A stretch of DNA of 64,000 bases from Pseudomonadales bacterium (GCA_012103505.1 WLWP01000001.1:1860001-1924000); one strand, 5' to 3'. Shown: positions 50,932-59,845, counted from the stretch's first letter. The notes: a model not told the origin generated them from the sequence alone. Numbers and translations are program-made.

Positions 50932-52682
50932 AACCCAATCTCCTTCTTAAGTTCCTGATCGATCCAGATGCGGCTATAGATGGGACCTGGGCGCACAGCC
51001 CCTGCCCGAAGTTCACCGGCATAATTCTTCACCCAGGGCCACCAACCTGTGTACAAATATTGGATGGGCAACCAGATGTAAGGCGTCTCCTCTAGTAGAT
51101 GCTGGGTCAACTCACGCGCGAGCGCTATGCGCTTATCTTCATCCGGCTCGGCAGCCAGAGAGTGTAGAGCCTCATCGAATTCCAAATCCTGAAAGAGCGC
51201 CGGATTCCAAGTGTGCGTACTGCCGAACTTGCGCAACGTCGCGATAGGGTTGGTGTGACCATTGTTCATTAGATAGCCGGGCGCGTGATTTTGGGTCGTC
51301 ATCGCCGAGAGGTAGGAGGCATATTCCATCGGTTGGATATCGATGTGCACGCCAACATCGGCTAAATACTTCGTGAGTAACGGCAGGAGGTCCATGTTTG
51401 TCGGACTACAAGTACAGACTTGTATTGTGAACGAGAGGCCGTCTTGGTAACCCGCCTCGGCAAGCAATTTTTTGGCTTTTTCCGGATTGAATGAAAATAG
51501 CTCTTGGATGGATTCCGGCATTTCCTCCAACGGCTGAAAGTATTCGCCAAATTCAGGATGCTGAGGATAAGCCATGAGTTCCGCATGCCCACCATAAAAC
51601 AGGTCAACGATCTCCTGCTGGTTGACCGCCAAGTTCAATGCACGGCGTACGCGAATGTCTTTGAACGGTTCATGATCCAGGCGCAGCGAGACAAAATTAC
51701 CAGACTGGCTAAGCCACCTCGCCCACTTCAACTCAGGCGTCGACTTCTGCATGTGCTCAACAGCGATCCAGCGCATAGACTCCAAAATATCGACCTTGGC
51801 TGTGCGCAAGGCAGTTAGATAGGTCGCTTCATCTTTAATTATGCGGTACTTAACCTTGTCCACGAAGGGCAGCTGATACTCCTTGTCACCAAGATTGATA
51901 TGGTCCCAATAGTCGGCTCGACGCGAGAACTCTTGCACATTGCCTTGAATATAATTAGTGATTTCAAAAGGTCCGGTACCAACGATGTTCCGCCAATCCT
52001 TGGGGTCCGTGTTAACGATCTCCTTTGGCACTATCGACGACTGATATCCATATCCAAATCGATACATCCACTCCGCATTGTATTCGTTCGTATGGAATAC
52101 CAGCGTATGCGGATCCCGGATCACGATCTCATCGATATAGTCGTAGTAGTTGCCGACTGACTTTTTGGGGCTCGCATCTATTAAACGAAAGGTGAATAGA
52201 ACGTCTTCTGCGGTCAGCTCGCGCGGCTCCATCACTCCGGGTTTGCCATGCCACATCACACCCTTGCGTAACTTAATGACTAACGTGCGAGGCGTTTCCC
52301 AATGCCAACTCTCGGCGAGCTCGCCTCGAATCGCGTCTTCTGGAAGGTGGGCTTCATTGACAAAACGGTACGGACCGCCCTGACCTACACTCTTTGTTAA
52401 GTCCGCGGCAAAGAGATGTTCACGCACAGCACCAAAGTCGTGGTTGGACTTCCAGGTCCAATCGGCTGGATCCCACGACAACGCAGACAACGTGACATAC
52501 ACCGTGCCTACATTGAGCGTACCCCCATACTGTGGCCCTTGTTTTAGCTCTTGCTCTCGCTCTTGCCCTAGCTTTTGTCTTAGCTCTTCCGCCACCGCAG
52601 TGGCACCTAAGGTCGCCAGCAAAGCCCAAAGGATTAACGCAAAACGTATAAGCACCAAGCTCATATGCTGATTAGCTCGCAT
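50928..52682 (-). CDS. ABC transporter solute-binding protein, peptide/nickel type (SBP_bac_5)
   Basis: 584 residues. Signal: IRFALILWALLATLGATAVAEE. The mature protein carries YGGTLNVG, LTAEDVLFTFRL, VGTGPFEITNY and FVSLRLDHEPFKDIRVRRALNLA, the hallmark of the SBP_bac_5 family. It binds oligopeptides or sugar-like ligands in the periplasm for an ABC importer, but no permease gene is adjacent. The mature N-terminus has a low-complexity Gln/Glu/Arg run (REQELKQG) encoded by degenerate GCTCTT-type repeats at 52541-52590. Start ATG 52682 with GGAAA upstream is preferred over 52709. Confidence 0.86.
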   Translation of the reverse strand: MRANQHMSLVLIRFALILWALLATLGATAVAEELRQKLGQEREQELKQGPQYGGTLNVGTVYVTLSALSWDPADWTWKSNHDFGAVREHLFAADLTKSVGQGGPYRFVNEAHLPEDAIRGELAESWHWETPRTLVIKLRKGVMWHGKPGVMEPRELTAEDVLFTFRLIDASPKKSVGNYYDYIDEIVIRDPHTLVFHTNEYNAEWMYRFGYGYQSSIVPKEIVNTDPKDWRNIVGTGPFEITNYIQGNVQEFSRRADYWDHINLGDKEYQLPFVDKVKYRIIKDEATYLTALRTAKVDILESMRWIAVEHMQKSTPELKWARWLSQSGNFVSLRLDHEPFKDIRVRRALNLAVNQQEIVDLFYGGHAELMAYPQHPEFGEYFQPLEEMPESIQELFSFNPEKAKKLLAEAGYQDGLSFTIQVCTCSPTNMDLLPLLTKYLADVGVHIDIQPMEYASYLSAMTTQNHAPGYLMNNGHTNPIATLRKFGSTHTWNPALFQDLEFDEALHSLAAEPDEDKRIALARELTQHLLEETPYIWLPIQYLYTGWWPWVKNYAGELRAGAVRPGPIYSRIWIDQELKKEIGF

Positions 52683-52773
52683 GACGTTTCCGACACAACT
52701 GCCTCCCACAATCTAAGACTTGAGAATACCGCGCTTGACAGCGCCCCGCTACGCGGTAGCGTCAGGATCCAAA

Positions 52774-52833
52774 GAAAAAGTAACAATTAAACAAGTAACA
52801 ACTAAAAAAGTAACAATGAAAAAAGTAACAATG
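52774..52833. repeat. 15-base tandem repeat carrying the start codon of the LLM oxidoreductase
   Basis: Four units: GAAAAAGTAACAATT, AAACAAGTAACAACT, AAAAAAGTAACAATG and AAAAAAGTAACAATG. The period is 15 and keeps the frame. The last two units each end with an ATG (52816-52818 and 52831-52833), so the array itself supplies start codons; the first two have ATT and ACT at the same place. Encoded repeat: K-K-V-T-M. Confidence 0.9.
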
Positions 52834-53832
52834 AAAGTAGACGCTCCCCTGACGGCAGATTTAACCCGCGTCGCCAATCAGGCGACCAAACTAGAAGCGC
52901 TCGGCTATGACGGACTACGGTTAGCCGAGTTGAACCACGATCCGTTTCTGCCACTGACCATCGCCGCAGAACATACCGAGCGCACGGAGCTAGTGACTTC
53001 CGTGGCTGTTGCGTTCGCACGTAATCCAATGTCGATGGCTGTTCTTGCGCACGATCTCAACGCATTTAGCCAGGGCCGCTTGGTGCTGGGCATCGGTTCG
53101 CAGGTGAAACCTCACATCGAACGCCGTTTTAGTATGCCTTGGCATAAGGCTGCCGCGCAGATGAGGGAGTTCATCGAGTCCATGAACGCAATCTTCGATT
53201 GTTGGTATGAAGGAAGTCGCCTTGAGTATGTGGGTGAGTATTACCAGCACACGCTCATGCCATCGACTTTCACCCCTGACAATACAGATGTGCCTCGGCC
53301 ACGCATCGCGCTGTCCGCTACTGGCCCGTTAATGACAAAAGTTGCCGCTGAAACTGCCGACGGCATGATCATGCATCCGTTCTCGTCAGAGAAGTACATG
53401 CGGGAAGTTACTATCCCAGCTATAGAAACCGGACTTACGAGTCGTGGCCGAAGTTTGGATGATTTTCAACTAGATTACGCACCAATGATCGCAACAGCCC
53501 GGAACGATGAAGCGCTGCAACAGGCGACCGACGTTCTACGCGACCGTATTGCATTTTATGGCTGCACGGTTGCCTACAAACCAGTCCTAGATATCCACGG
53601 ATGGGGTGATATGCAAGAGGAGCTGATTGCACTTAACCGCGCACACGACAAGAAAGGCATGGCCGCGCTAATCACTGATGAGATGGTTGAGACTATTGGG
53701 ATTGTCGGCACCCCGGAAGATGTCATAGACAAAATGAAGGCTCGGTTTGGGGGTCTCATTCACCGCACAGGCTTTGGTGCCGAACTCGATCAAGATGATT
53801 TGACCGAGATGCTTAGGCGTTTGCGCGCCTAA
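52831..53832 (+). CDS. LLM class F420/flavin-dependent oxidoreductase
   Basis: 333 residues from ATG 52831 (MKVDAPLTADL), the usual N-terminus for the TIGR03617-like branch; an in-frame ATG 52816 and extension to a TTG at 52720 through the repeats are alternatives. The luciferase-like barrel shows EALGYDGLRLAELNHDPFLPL, GIGSQVKPHIERRF and PRIALSATGPLMTKVAAETADGMIMH. It uses reduced F420 or FMN for an unknown substrate. It is divergent from the solute-binding protein gene. No Shine-Dalgarno sequence precedes the ATG. Confidence 0.87.
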   Translation: MKVDAPLTADLTRVANQATKLEALGYDGLRLAELNHDPFLPLTIAAEHTERTELVTSVAVAFARNPMSMAVLAHDLNAFSQGRLVLGIGSQVKPHIERRFSMPWHKAAAQMREFIESMNAIFDCWYEGSRLEYVGEYYQHTLMPSTFTPDNTDVPRPRIALSATGPLMTKVAAETADGMIMHPFSSEKYMREVTIPAIETGLTSRGRSLDDFQLDYAPMIATARNDEALQQATDVLRDRIAFYGCTVAYKPVLDIHGWGDMQEELIALNRAHDKKGMAALITDEMVETIGIVGTPEDVIDKMKARFGGLIHRTGFGAELDQDDLTEMLRRLRA

Positions 53833-54782
53833 ATTTCGTTACGTACGCGTCGTAGGTAAACGGCACCAGCAAGGAAACAGAGACCTATCACCAAGCCCAG
53901 CCAAAACTGGGCTTGGCCAAGAACCGTGAGCTGTTCCGCAAATGATGTGACTGAAACATTGATGAACGGCTCTTCTCCATCTGAACTCGTGCCCGGCAAT
54001 GACGGCATCGACAAGTGATAGGCAACGAAGGACGCAATCCTATCACTATCGATAACAATGCTTTCTAGGACGATAAGCCAGAACGGCACGGCAAACGCCC
54101 AGACCATCGGCATACTTTTGGCCCATCCAGAGACTAGGATAAACCACGCAAAAACTGGCAATACCACGAACCCATTAACGATAAAGCCGACAAAAATTTG
54201 CAAGAAGCTCATAACAATGCCGCTATGCATGAGAAGTCGCATGCCCATGCCATCCTCGACCAGCCCGACAAGCAGGAAGGTCACAAATAACTGTGCGACG
54301 AGTATCACGCTAAGCGTCAACATGGGCGCCACCCACGCCAGAAAAGCATACTTACTCGCGACAGTTTGCATGTCTCCGACGGGCATGGATTTCCAAAACA
54401 GAACCGACCGATCTTTACGTTCATCATGCAAACAAGCTATCAAACCAAACAACGACACAATCACCCACACCCAATAGAACGGGATAGGTATCAAGTTCAT
54501 CAATCCGGCCATACGCTCAGAAAGCTCAGCATCAGTCGTACCCGCCACATCAAAGACGAGTGCTGTTAGAGCGCGCCCAAGTGCGTCGTCGTCTCCCTCG
54601 GCTTCAATCTGTATTGAGCTTGAGTTCTCGCCATCAGCCATCTCAAAATCCAGAGAACCACTACCACCAGCAAACATGAGACCAAAGATAACTATCAGTG
54701 CGAGGACAACAACTGGACTCCACAAAAATGCACCGTAGTGTTCAAGATATTCTCGCTTCAACAAGTTAACAAACGTATTCAT
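53829..54782 (-). CDS. ABC transporter permease
   Basis: 317 residues with about six membrane helices. Opening NTFVNLLKREYLEHYGAFLWSPVVVLALIVIFGL is typical of ABC-2 permeases that accompany YtrA-type GntR regulators. A large soluble loop (residues about 45-110) follows helix 1 and the middle contains LIACLHDERKDRSVLFWKSMPVGD, a conserved family block. It pairs with the ATPase immediately upstream, overlapping by ATGA. It likely exports lipids, peptides or drugs under envelope stress. Its stop shares a 4-base CTAA with the LLM gene. Confidence 0.88.
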   Translation of the reverse strand: MNTFVNLLKREYLEHYGAFLWSPVVVLALIVIFGLMFAGGSGSLDFEMADGENSSSIQIEAEGDDDALGRALTALVFDVAGTTDAELSERMAGLMNLIPIPFYWVWVIVSLFGLIACLHDERKDRSVLFWKSMPVGDMQTVASKYAFLAWVAPMLTLSVILVAQLFVTFLLVGLVEDGMGMRLLMHSGIVMSFLQIFVGFIVNGFVVLPVFAWFILVSGWAKSMPMVWAFAVPFWLIVLESIVIDSDRIASFVAYHLSMPSLPGTSSDGEEPFINVSVTSFAEQLTVLGQAQFWLGLVIGLCFLAGAVYLRRVRNEI

Positions 54783-55648
54783 TGGTTACCTCCTTGCTTT
54801 GGTTCCACCACCGCGACAAAGAGTTCAGCCAGATTAGGGGTAGATAGTGCACCGCTGCCAGCAAAGTGTTCAGCCAAAGCCTCGCGACTGACACCATCAA
54901 AAATGTATTCAGTTCCGGCCAAAGACTTGCGGACCGTCAGTGGCTCGGCCGGTAATGACACGGTCTCATTTGCGGTTAGCTTGACAAAGTTTTTCGCAAT
55001 ATCAGACATGCTTGTCGTGAGCACAGCTCGGCCTCGATGGATGAATACGACATCGGTCAGAATGTTTTCTATTTCGCGAACTTCGTGGGTCGTCACCAAA
55101 ATACTGCGCTCCTCGTTGAAATAATCATTGAGGACCGCGTCATAAAACTGCTGACGATAAAGGATGTCCAATCCGAGCGTCGGTTCATCCAGCACCAAAA
55201 GCGGTGCATCGATCGCTAGAACGATTGCGAGGTGCAATTGCACGTGCATACCCTTGGACAAAACACGCACTCGCTTGTTTTGGCGTATCTCTGTATGACT
55301 TAAACGCTCTTGCGCACGGTCGATATCGAACTTTGGATGGATGGCCGCGACGTAGTTCAGTAGATCAGATACCTTCATCCAGCTCGGCAAGATACCGGTA
55401 TCAGCTATGTAGGCGACGTCCTGCATCATTTCTGCGCGTTGCGACATGGGCTCACGACCAAGCACAGAAAGGCTACCGCTATCGACGTGGTTCAGTCCCA
55501 ACATCGCATTGAGCGCTGTTGTCTTACCTGATCCATTTGGCCCAATGAGGCCAACGATTTGACCGGGTTTCACTTCTAGATCGAAGCCATCCAACGCTCG
55601 AACGTCGCCATACTGCTTCACCAACCCACCGGCTTCGATGATGCTCAC
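54779..55648 (-). CDS. ABC transporter ATP-binding protein
   Basis: 289 residues. Walker A GPNGSGKTTALNAMLG, Q-loop near VAYIADTGILPS, a degenerate signature LSKGMHVQLHLAI, Walker B LLVLDEPTLGLD, and the switch His in LVTTHEVREIENI are all present. The signature LSKGM is common in YtrB-type subfamilies. It energises the permease downstream. Start overlaps the GntR stop by ATGA, so translation is coupled. Confidence 0.94.
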   Translation of the reverse strand: MSIIEAGGLVKQYGDVRALDGFDLEVKPGQIVGLIGPNGSGKTTALNAMLGLNHVDSGSLSVLGREPMSQRAEMMQDVAYIADTGILPSWMKVSDLLNYVAAIHPKFDIDRAQERLSHTEIRQNKRVRVLSKGMHVQLHLAIVLAIDAPLLVLDEPTLGLDILYRQQFYDAVLNDYFNEERSILVTTHEVREIENILTDVVFIHRGRAVLTTSMSDIAKNFVKLTANETVSLPAEPLTVRKSLAGTEYIFDGVSREALAEHFAGSGALSTPNLAELFVAVVEPKQGGNQ

Positions 55649-56001
55649 GCGCGCCCCCCTAGACCTGGTAGTTCAGAAGCGCTGATCTCCAAACTCTGCA
55701 GTCGATCTAGCACTTTCGGCCACTCTTCATTGAGAAACTGCTCTCGCTCTTGGGCCAGTGCGAGCGCGCGAGCCCCTTCTCGCACATACATTCCGACGCC
55801 CCTTTTTTTCTCAACGAGGTTTTCATCAACTAACATTTGATACGCCTTGGATACCGTTATCGGATTAATTTTCTCTTCTGCGGCAACCTGTCTCACCGAA
55901 GGAATAGCTTCTCCTTCGCTAAACACGCCGCGCAAAATTTGTTCCAAAACCATCCTTCTGAGTTGCAGATAGATGGGTGTTGCTTCGTCCCATTGATTCA
56001 T
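55645..56001 (-). CDS. GntR family (YtrA-type) transcriptional regulator
   Basis: 118 residues, the small size of the YtrA subfamily. The wHTH reads QILRGVFSEGEAIPSVRQVAAE, then INPITVSKAYQMLVDENLVEKKRGVGMYV. The C-terminal part (EQFLNEEWPKVLDRLQSLEI) gives the dimer helix. YtrA regulators repress an ABC operon that they head, here 54779-54782 down to 53829. Upstream lie a 16-base-period repeat and a dyad that may be its operator. Confidence 0.93.
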   Translation of the reverse strand: MNQWDEATPIYLQLRRMVLEQILRGVFSEGEAIPSVRQVAAEEKINPITVSKAYQMLVDENLVEKKRGVGMYVREGARALALAQEREQFLNEEWPKVLDRLQSLEISASELPGLGGRA

Positions 56002-56030
56002 TTGACCAATGACGCCTCTCTAGTTTTTTC

Positions 56031-56102
56031 AGTCTTCAATTTCTTGACTCATCAACTTCTTCAGTCTTCAATTTTTTAGTCTTCAATTTCTTTAGTCTTC
56101 AA
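56031..56102. repeat. Tandem AGTCTTCAA repeats upstream of the GntR operon
   Basis: AGTCTTCAA occurs at 56031, 56063, 56078 and 56094, with a degenerate copy (GACTCATCAA) at about 56046. Spacings are 15-16 bases throughout, about 1.5 helical turns, giving five units. On the coding strand the unit is TTGAAGACT. The array lies 30-101 bases upstream of the GntR start. It may be a regulator array or slippage remnant. Confidence 0.8.
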
Positions 56103-56127
56103 ATCGTCTTTGTGATGTACTGACATG

Positions 56128-56149
56128 GTGTAGTATCTATGTATAACAC
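56128..56149. promoter_or_regulatory. 22-base dyad, candidate GntR/YtrA operator
   Basis: GTGTAGTATCTATGTATAACAC is symmetric in the pattern GTGTnnTAnnTAnnTAnnACAC. YtrA-type operators are described, as I recall, as AGTGTA-n13-TACACT; here AGTGT and ACAC(C) on the coding strand come close, one base shorter. It lies about 127 bases upstream of the GntR start; the far side faces the thioesterase gene at 56284. Confidence 0.5.
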
Positions 56150-56283
56150 TAAACCACCTGATTGGAATCTGTCAACCACGATTTGGCAAGAAATTGTTCC
56201 CCAGGTATCCTCGCCCGCGATAACCCAATTCGCCCAGCCAACACAACGCATTCAACCTACATCACCACCAAATAGGCTCATAC

Positions 56284-56727
56284 GTGCCCCATATCGAACC
56301 TCACGAACAATTCGCAGACTACAAAACTGAATTCGATGCGAACCCCTATCATCAAAGCCTCGGCATCACTGTCGTAGAAAGACGCCCTGGTTACGGTCGT
56401 ATAGTGCTAAAGAAAGACGAAAACACCCCCGGTGGTATTGGCGGTAGTGTGCATGGTGGGGTCCTGGCAGCCATGGTCGACATCGTCATGTTGGTTGCGA
56501 TCTTCGCCGAGCACAGAGAAGGAGAAGTACCGGCAGGTACTGCAGAACTTTCAATCACCTACCTCCGTCAAGCCCATGGCGACAACATCTATGCCAGCGC
56601 CAACGTGATCAAACGCGGCAGACAACTTTCGTTAGTTGAAGTTGACATAACTGACGATGACGATCGTCTTTGCGCTAGGGGGCGAACGCTCTATAGTTTT
56701 AGAGCATCAGCAACCAACGCGAGCTAG
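56284..56727 (+). CDS. PaaI-type hotdog thioesterase
   Basis: 147 residues. The hotdog fold has GGIGGSVHGGVLAAMVD (the HGG motif and catalytic Asp/Asn region) and GTAELSITYLRQAHGDNIYASANVIKRGRQLSLVEVDI, a PaaI-like core. It cleaves an acyl-CoA thioester, typically aromatic or short-chain. It stands as a single gene between the GntR operon and two CoA-transferases, so a CoA-ester hydrolysis role fits. A start at 56284 lies after a short leader with no ribosome site. Confidence 0.88.
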   Translation: MPHIEPHEQFADYKTEFDANPYHQSLGITVVERRPGYGRIVLKKDENTPGGIGGSVHGGVLAAMVDIVMLVAIFAEHREGEVPAGTAELSITYLRQAHGDNIYASANVIKRGRQLSLVEVDITDDDDRLCARGRTLYSFRASATNAS

Positions 56728-56729
56728 CA

Positions 56730-57962
56730 CTACATTGGTGGCTTGTCGTGCAAGACTCCGGCTGTGGTTATCGCCGCAACCGCCTCTTCTGACATACCTA
56801 GCCAGTCTTCGAGGACCGACACATTGTCTTCGCCCAATCCAGGGCACGGCGTCCACGTATCGGGGTCCACACCCTGCATTTTAATTGGTGTACCCGGCAT
56901 TGGCGTCGCAAAACGCTCATAAGGTACAAAGAAGCCTCTGCTCACAACCTGGGGATCAGAAACCATATCAGGCACGGTATTGATAGGTCCGGCAGCGACC
57001 CCGAGGGCTTGCAACTTTTCTGCCGCATCTTGCTTGTTGAGGGGAGCGAGCCATTTCCCAATGGCCTCATCGATTCGCTCGGAATTATCTTCGCGCAGAT
57101 CGCGCGACCAGGTTGAGTCGAGCTCTAACAGACCAGCAAGCGCACGCCATTGATCATCGTCAACACAAGCCAGCGCCAACCATTCGTCATCACCAGCACA
57201 TCGGTACACGCCATGCGGCACTAGCTCCGGATGGGCGTTACCAATCGATTGAACGGTTCGGCCTAATTGTCGATCGATCAGCCAGGGCCCACTGTACGCG
57301 ACTCCGCCCTCATGCAATGACATTTCAATCCGTACACCCTCGCCGGTTTCTTGGCGTTCCTGTAGCGCTGTCACGACGCTCGCGACTGAATTCATGGCAG
57401 TGATTGGATCCATCAACGCCATTGCTGTATTGCGCGGCTCTTCCGGTCCATAGCCTAAGATTTCGGTGAGACCCGACATTGCTTCCACCGTGGGTCCGAA
57501 GGCGACTCGCTCTTTTAACGCGCCTGCGTGTCCAAAACCAGGCATCGTGACATAGATGAGACGCTCATTTCGGGCCCGCAGCTCGTCGTAGCCGAGGCCC
57601 AAACTCGGCATCGCGCGCGCCGAAAAGTTCTCCATAAGTACGTCTGCCTCAGCAACCAAATCGAGGAACGTGTGTCGCCCTGTTTCGGTCTTAAGATCCA
57701 TACATAAAGAGCGTCGATTACGCATCAATTTCGCGAATATTGCGTTCCGATTCCAAGGGTCATCCCCGGCATCACCACCAAGCCAGCCTCCTAGCGGCGC
57801 ATATGGAAACTCCTGGGGACCTCGCCCCATGGGTGCCTCGACTTTTACTACTTCAGCGCCTAAGTCGGATAAGTATCGGACGGCTAACGGTCCCGCCCAA
57901 ACGTGAGTTAGATCCAATATCTTGACCCCTTTGAGAGGTCCTTCCTGTTGCGCTTGATTCAT
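56730..57962 (-). CDS. CaiB/BaiF CoA-transferase (catalytic subunit)
   Basis: 410 residues. LTHVWAGPLAVRYLSDLGAEVVKVE is the CoA-binding start; the catalytic Asp lies in NTAMALMDPITAMNSV and the Gly-rich GEGVRIEMSLHEGG follows. Class III CoA-transferases move CoA between carboxylic acids. It overlaps a second, shorter family member by ATGA, suggesting a hetero-oligomer. It converges on the thioesterase gene. A succinyl- or carnitine-type donor is possible. Confidence 0.9.
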   Translation of the reverse strand: MNQAQQEGPLKGVKILDLTHVWAGPLAVRYLSDLGAEVVKVEAPMGRGPQEFPYAPLGGWLGGDAGDDPWNRNAIFAKLMRNRRSLCMDLKTETGRHTFLDLVAEADVLMENFSARAMPSLGLGYDELRARNERLIYVTMPGFGHAGALKERVAFGPTVEAMSGLTEILGYGPEEPRNTAMALMDPITAMNSVASVVTALQERQETGEGVRIEMSLHEGGVAYSGPWLIDRQLGRTVQSIGNAHPELVPHGVYRCAGDDEWLALACVDDDQWRALAGLLELDSTWSRDLREDNSERIDEAIGKWLAPLNKQDAAEKLQALGVAAGPINTVPDMVSDPQVVSRGFFVPYERFATPMPGTPIKMQGVDPDTWTPCPGLGEDNVSVLEDWLGMSEEAVAAITTAGVLHDKPPM

Positions 57963-58966
57963 TGCACAGCCTCTGTCCGGTATACCGGTCGCGGTCGACT
58001 AGCAATGTTGAAAGGCAAACCAGGCGACTTAACGGTCTCGCCGGATTCTGTTTCAACAGTTTCCCAGAAACCGCGCTCCTCTAGATGGGCTTCGGCTAGA
58101 ACATGATCCATAGTTCGCACAACGCCCAACGGTACCCGATAGGTTTTCGCCCGTTCGTCGATATCGTCCCGAGTTAGATCGATGAAGGCTCGGGCGATAA
58201 GCTCACGCAAATCGTCACGATACTCGCGCCGCCCGTCATTTGTTTCAAAGCGCGGATCCAAGACAAGATCAGGCAGGCCAACCAAGGCTAAAAACTGATC
58301 CCAAAACGTCGGTACGATATTGATGTAGACCCAGCCATCCGCACACCGAAAAAGATCGCTAGGTGACACTGACCAAAAGTCGCTGCCATGGCGACTGCGG
58401 ATCTCCCCAGAGCAGTGCCACAGCACGGTCGTGAACTGCGACAACGACATGAGTGTCTCGAGCATCCCGATGTCTGCAACCGCGGTGCGTTGTGCGTATT
58501 GTGCAGCCATAGCCGCGCTATATCCCACCGCACCAGTCTGAAACTCGACATAGTGTCCGGGTAACGTCAGTGGCTCCCGGCCCTCATCGCCCATCAGATT
58601 TGTATAACCACCCATTGCCAGAATGGTGTTGGGGCTTGCACGCCAGTTCGCATGAGGTCCGGTTCGGCCGAATGGCGTCAGTGCGACTTTAACTGGCGCC
58701 GACCAAGCATCGAACCCTAGCTCAGCAAGATCGTCAGCTCTATCCGCTTCGCAGATGACAATATCGGCAGCATTTGCCAGATCAGTCAATTGCTCACTTA
58801 GGTTTATGCGTCTTTTGCCAACATGCAAGTATGCATTCATCGCTTCTTGGCTAGCCCACGCAGGTTTCGTGCCTTGTTCGACCCGAACGACGTCAAATCC
58901 CGCTCGAACAAAAAGACGCCCGGCATAACCAGCCGCATACCCGCCAAGTTCTAGAACTTTAGTCAT
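57959..58966 (-). CDS. CaiB/BaiF CoA-transferase-like protein, catalytic Asp absent
   Basis: 335 residues, short for the family (about 400). The body is related (KVLELGGYAAGYAGRLFVRAGFDVVRVEQGTKPAW at the start), but the position of the catalytic Asp reads LPGHYVEFQTGAVGYSA with no Asp in that loop. Its close companion at 56730 has the Asp. Two-component CoA-transferases such as BbsEF are known in which one subunit carries the Asp, so this may be the non-catalytic partner. It follows an SDR gene by 3 bases. Confidence 0.75.
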   Translation of the reverse strand: MTKVLELGGYAAGYAGRLFVRAGFDVVRVEQGTKPAWASQEAMNAYLHVGKRRINLSEQLTDLANAADIVICEADRADDLAELGFDAWSAPVKVALTPFGRTGPHANWRASPNTILAMGGYTNLMGDEGREPLTLPGHYVEFQTGAVGYSAAMAAQYAQRTAVADIGMLETLMSLSQFTTVLWHCSGEIRSRHGSDFWSVSPSDLFRCADGWVYINIVPTFWDQFLALVGLPDLVLDPRFETNDGRREYRDDLRELIARAFIDLTRDDIDERAKTYRVPLGVVRTMDHVLAEAHLEERGFWETVETESGETVKSPGLPFNIASRPRPVYRTEAVQ

Positions 58967-58969
58967 CAG

Positions 58970-59755
58970 TTATTTCTTATTGGCATACTCGTCCATCTTC
59001 ACTTGCAATCGCCGCATCCCGCCAAACCAGCGCTCCAGATCGGTGTTCTTGCGATCCATCCAAGTTTGCGCGATTTCATCAGTTAGAATTAGAAACCGTT
59101 CTTCAGCGATCGCATCGACCACCATCTGCGCAACATCTTCCGGCTCTTTGATCGGTCCCGCAGCCTGACTGGCAAATGCGGAATCAGTGTCTCCTAGCAT
59201 GGGAGTACGAACGCCCAATGGTGCCAAACAGCTAACCCTTATCCCTTTGTCGTGGTAGGTAATCGACAGCCACTCAGCGATCCCTACGACGGCGTGCTTG
59301 GTCGCCGCGTAGGTGAGATTGCCATGTGTCGTAAGTATCCCTGCCATCGATGCTGTGTGCAAAATGTAACCCGATTCTCGTTCTAACATGGAGGGCAACA
59401 CAGCTCGTACGGCATAGACATGGGCCATAACGTTGATTTCCCACTGTGATTGCCAGACATCAATGGGCGTGTTTAGCGGTCCGCCGCCAGTCGCAACACC
59501 AGCGTTGTTGAACAACACATCGACCGGACCGAGCTTGCCTTCAACTTCGGCAACCATCGCATTGACCGATTCTTCATTGCCTACATCGCAGCCAATCGCG
59601 AGACCACCGATTTCTTCTGCGACGGTTTGCGCGCCACTCTCATTCAAATCAACAACGACAACTTGAGCGCCAAGTCTTGCCATCGCTTGAGCCGTGGCTT
59701 TGCCGATACCGCTGGCGGCACCCGTTATCACTGCAACTTTATCTTTAAGTTCCAC
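58970..59755 (-). CDS. Short-chain dehydrogenase/reductase
   Basis: 261 residues, classical SDR: TGAASGIG (11-18), NNAG in VLFNNAGVA, catalytic Ser136, Tyr149 and Lys153 in HTASMAG and TYAATKHAV. Family features such as LAPLGVRTPMLGD suggest a 3-oxoacyl or hydroxysteroid-type oxidoreductase. Its stop lies just before the CoA-transferase start, so three genes probably form one operon: SDR, Asp-less CoA-transferase, CoA-transferase. The start is the ATG 59755, in a short divergent space with the TauD gene. Confidence 0.9.
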   Translation of the reverse strand: MELKDKVAVITGAASGIGKATAQAMARLGAQVVVVDLNESGAQTVAEEIGGLAIGCDVGNEESVNAMVAEVEGKLGPVDVLFNNAGVATGGGPLNTPIDVWQSQWEINVMAHVYAVRAVLPSMLERESGYILHTASMAGILTTHGNLTYAATKHAVVGIAEWLSITYHDKGIRVSCLAPLGVRTPMLGDTDSAFASQAAGPIKEPEDVAQMVVDAIAEERFLILTDEIAQTWMDRKNTDLERWFGGMRRLQVKMDEYANKK

Positions 59756-59845
59756 TATCTCCCCCTTCCTGCTAACTTTTATCAGAGCCTAGAGGCGAAC
59801 GACTTTTTTGGCAATGGAGAAGGTAGGTATGAGAGCAACGCGAAG

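Noticed and set aside
52720-52830. N-terminal extension of the LLM oxidoreductase from TTG 52720
   Set aside because: The family begins at MKVDAPLTADL; the extension is mostly repeat and lies in the divergent promoter region.
52774-52833. CRISPR or mobile-element repeat
   Set aside because: It is an in-frame coding repeat with a 15-base period and no spacers or terminal inverted repeats.
56139-56330. Small plus-strand coding frame of 63 codons before the thioesterase
   Set aside because: It begins in the GntR operator region, overlaps the thioesterase start, is Pro/Thr-rich with no family likeness and has no ribosome site.
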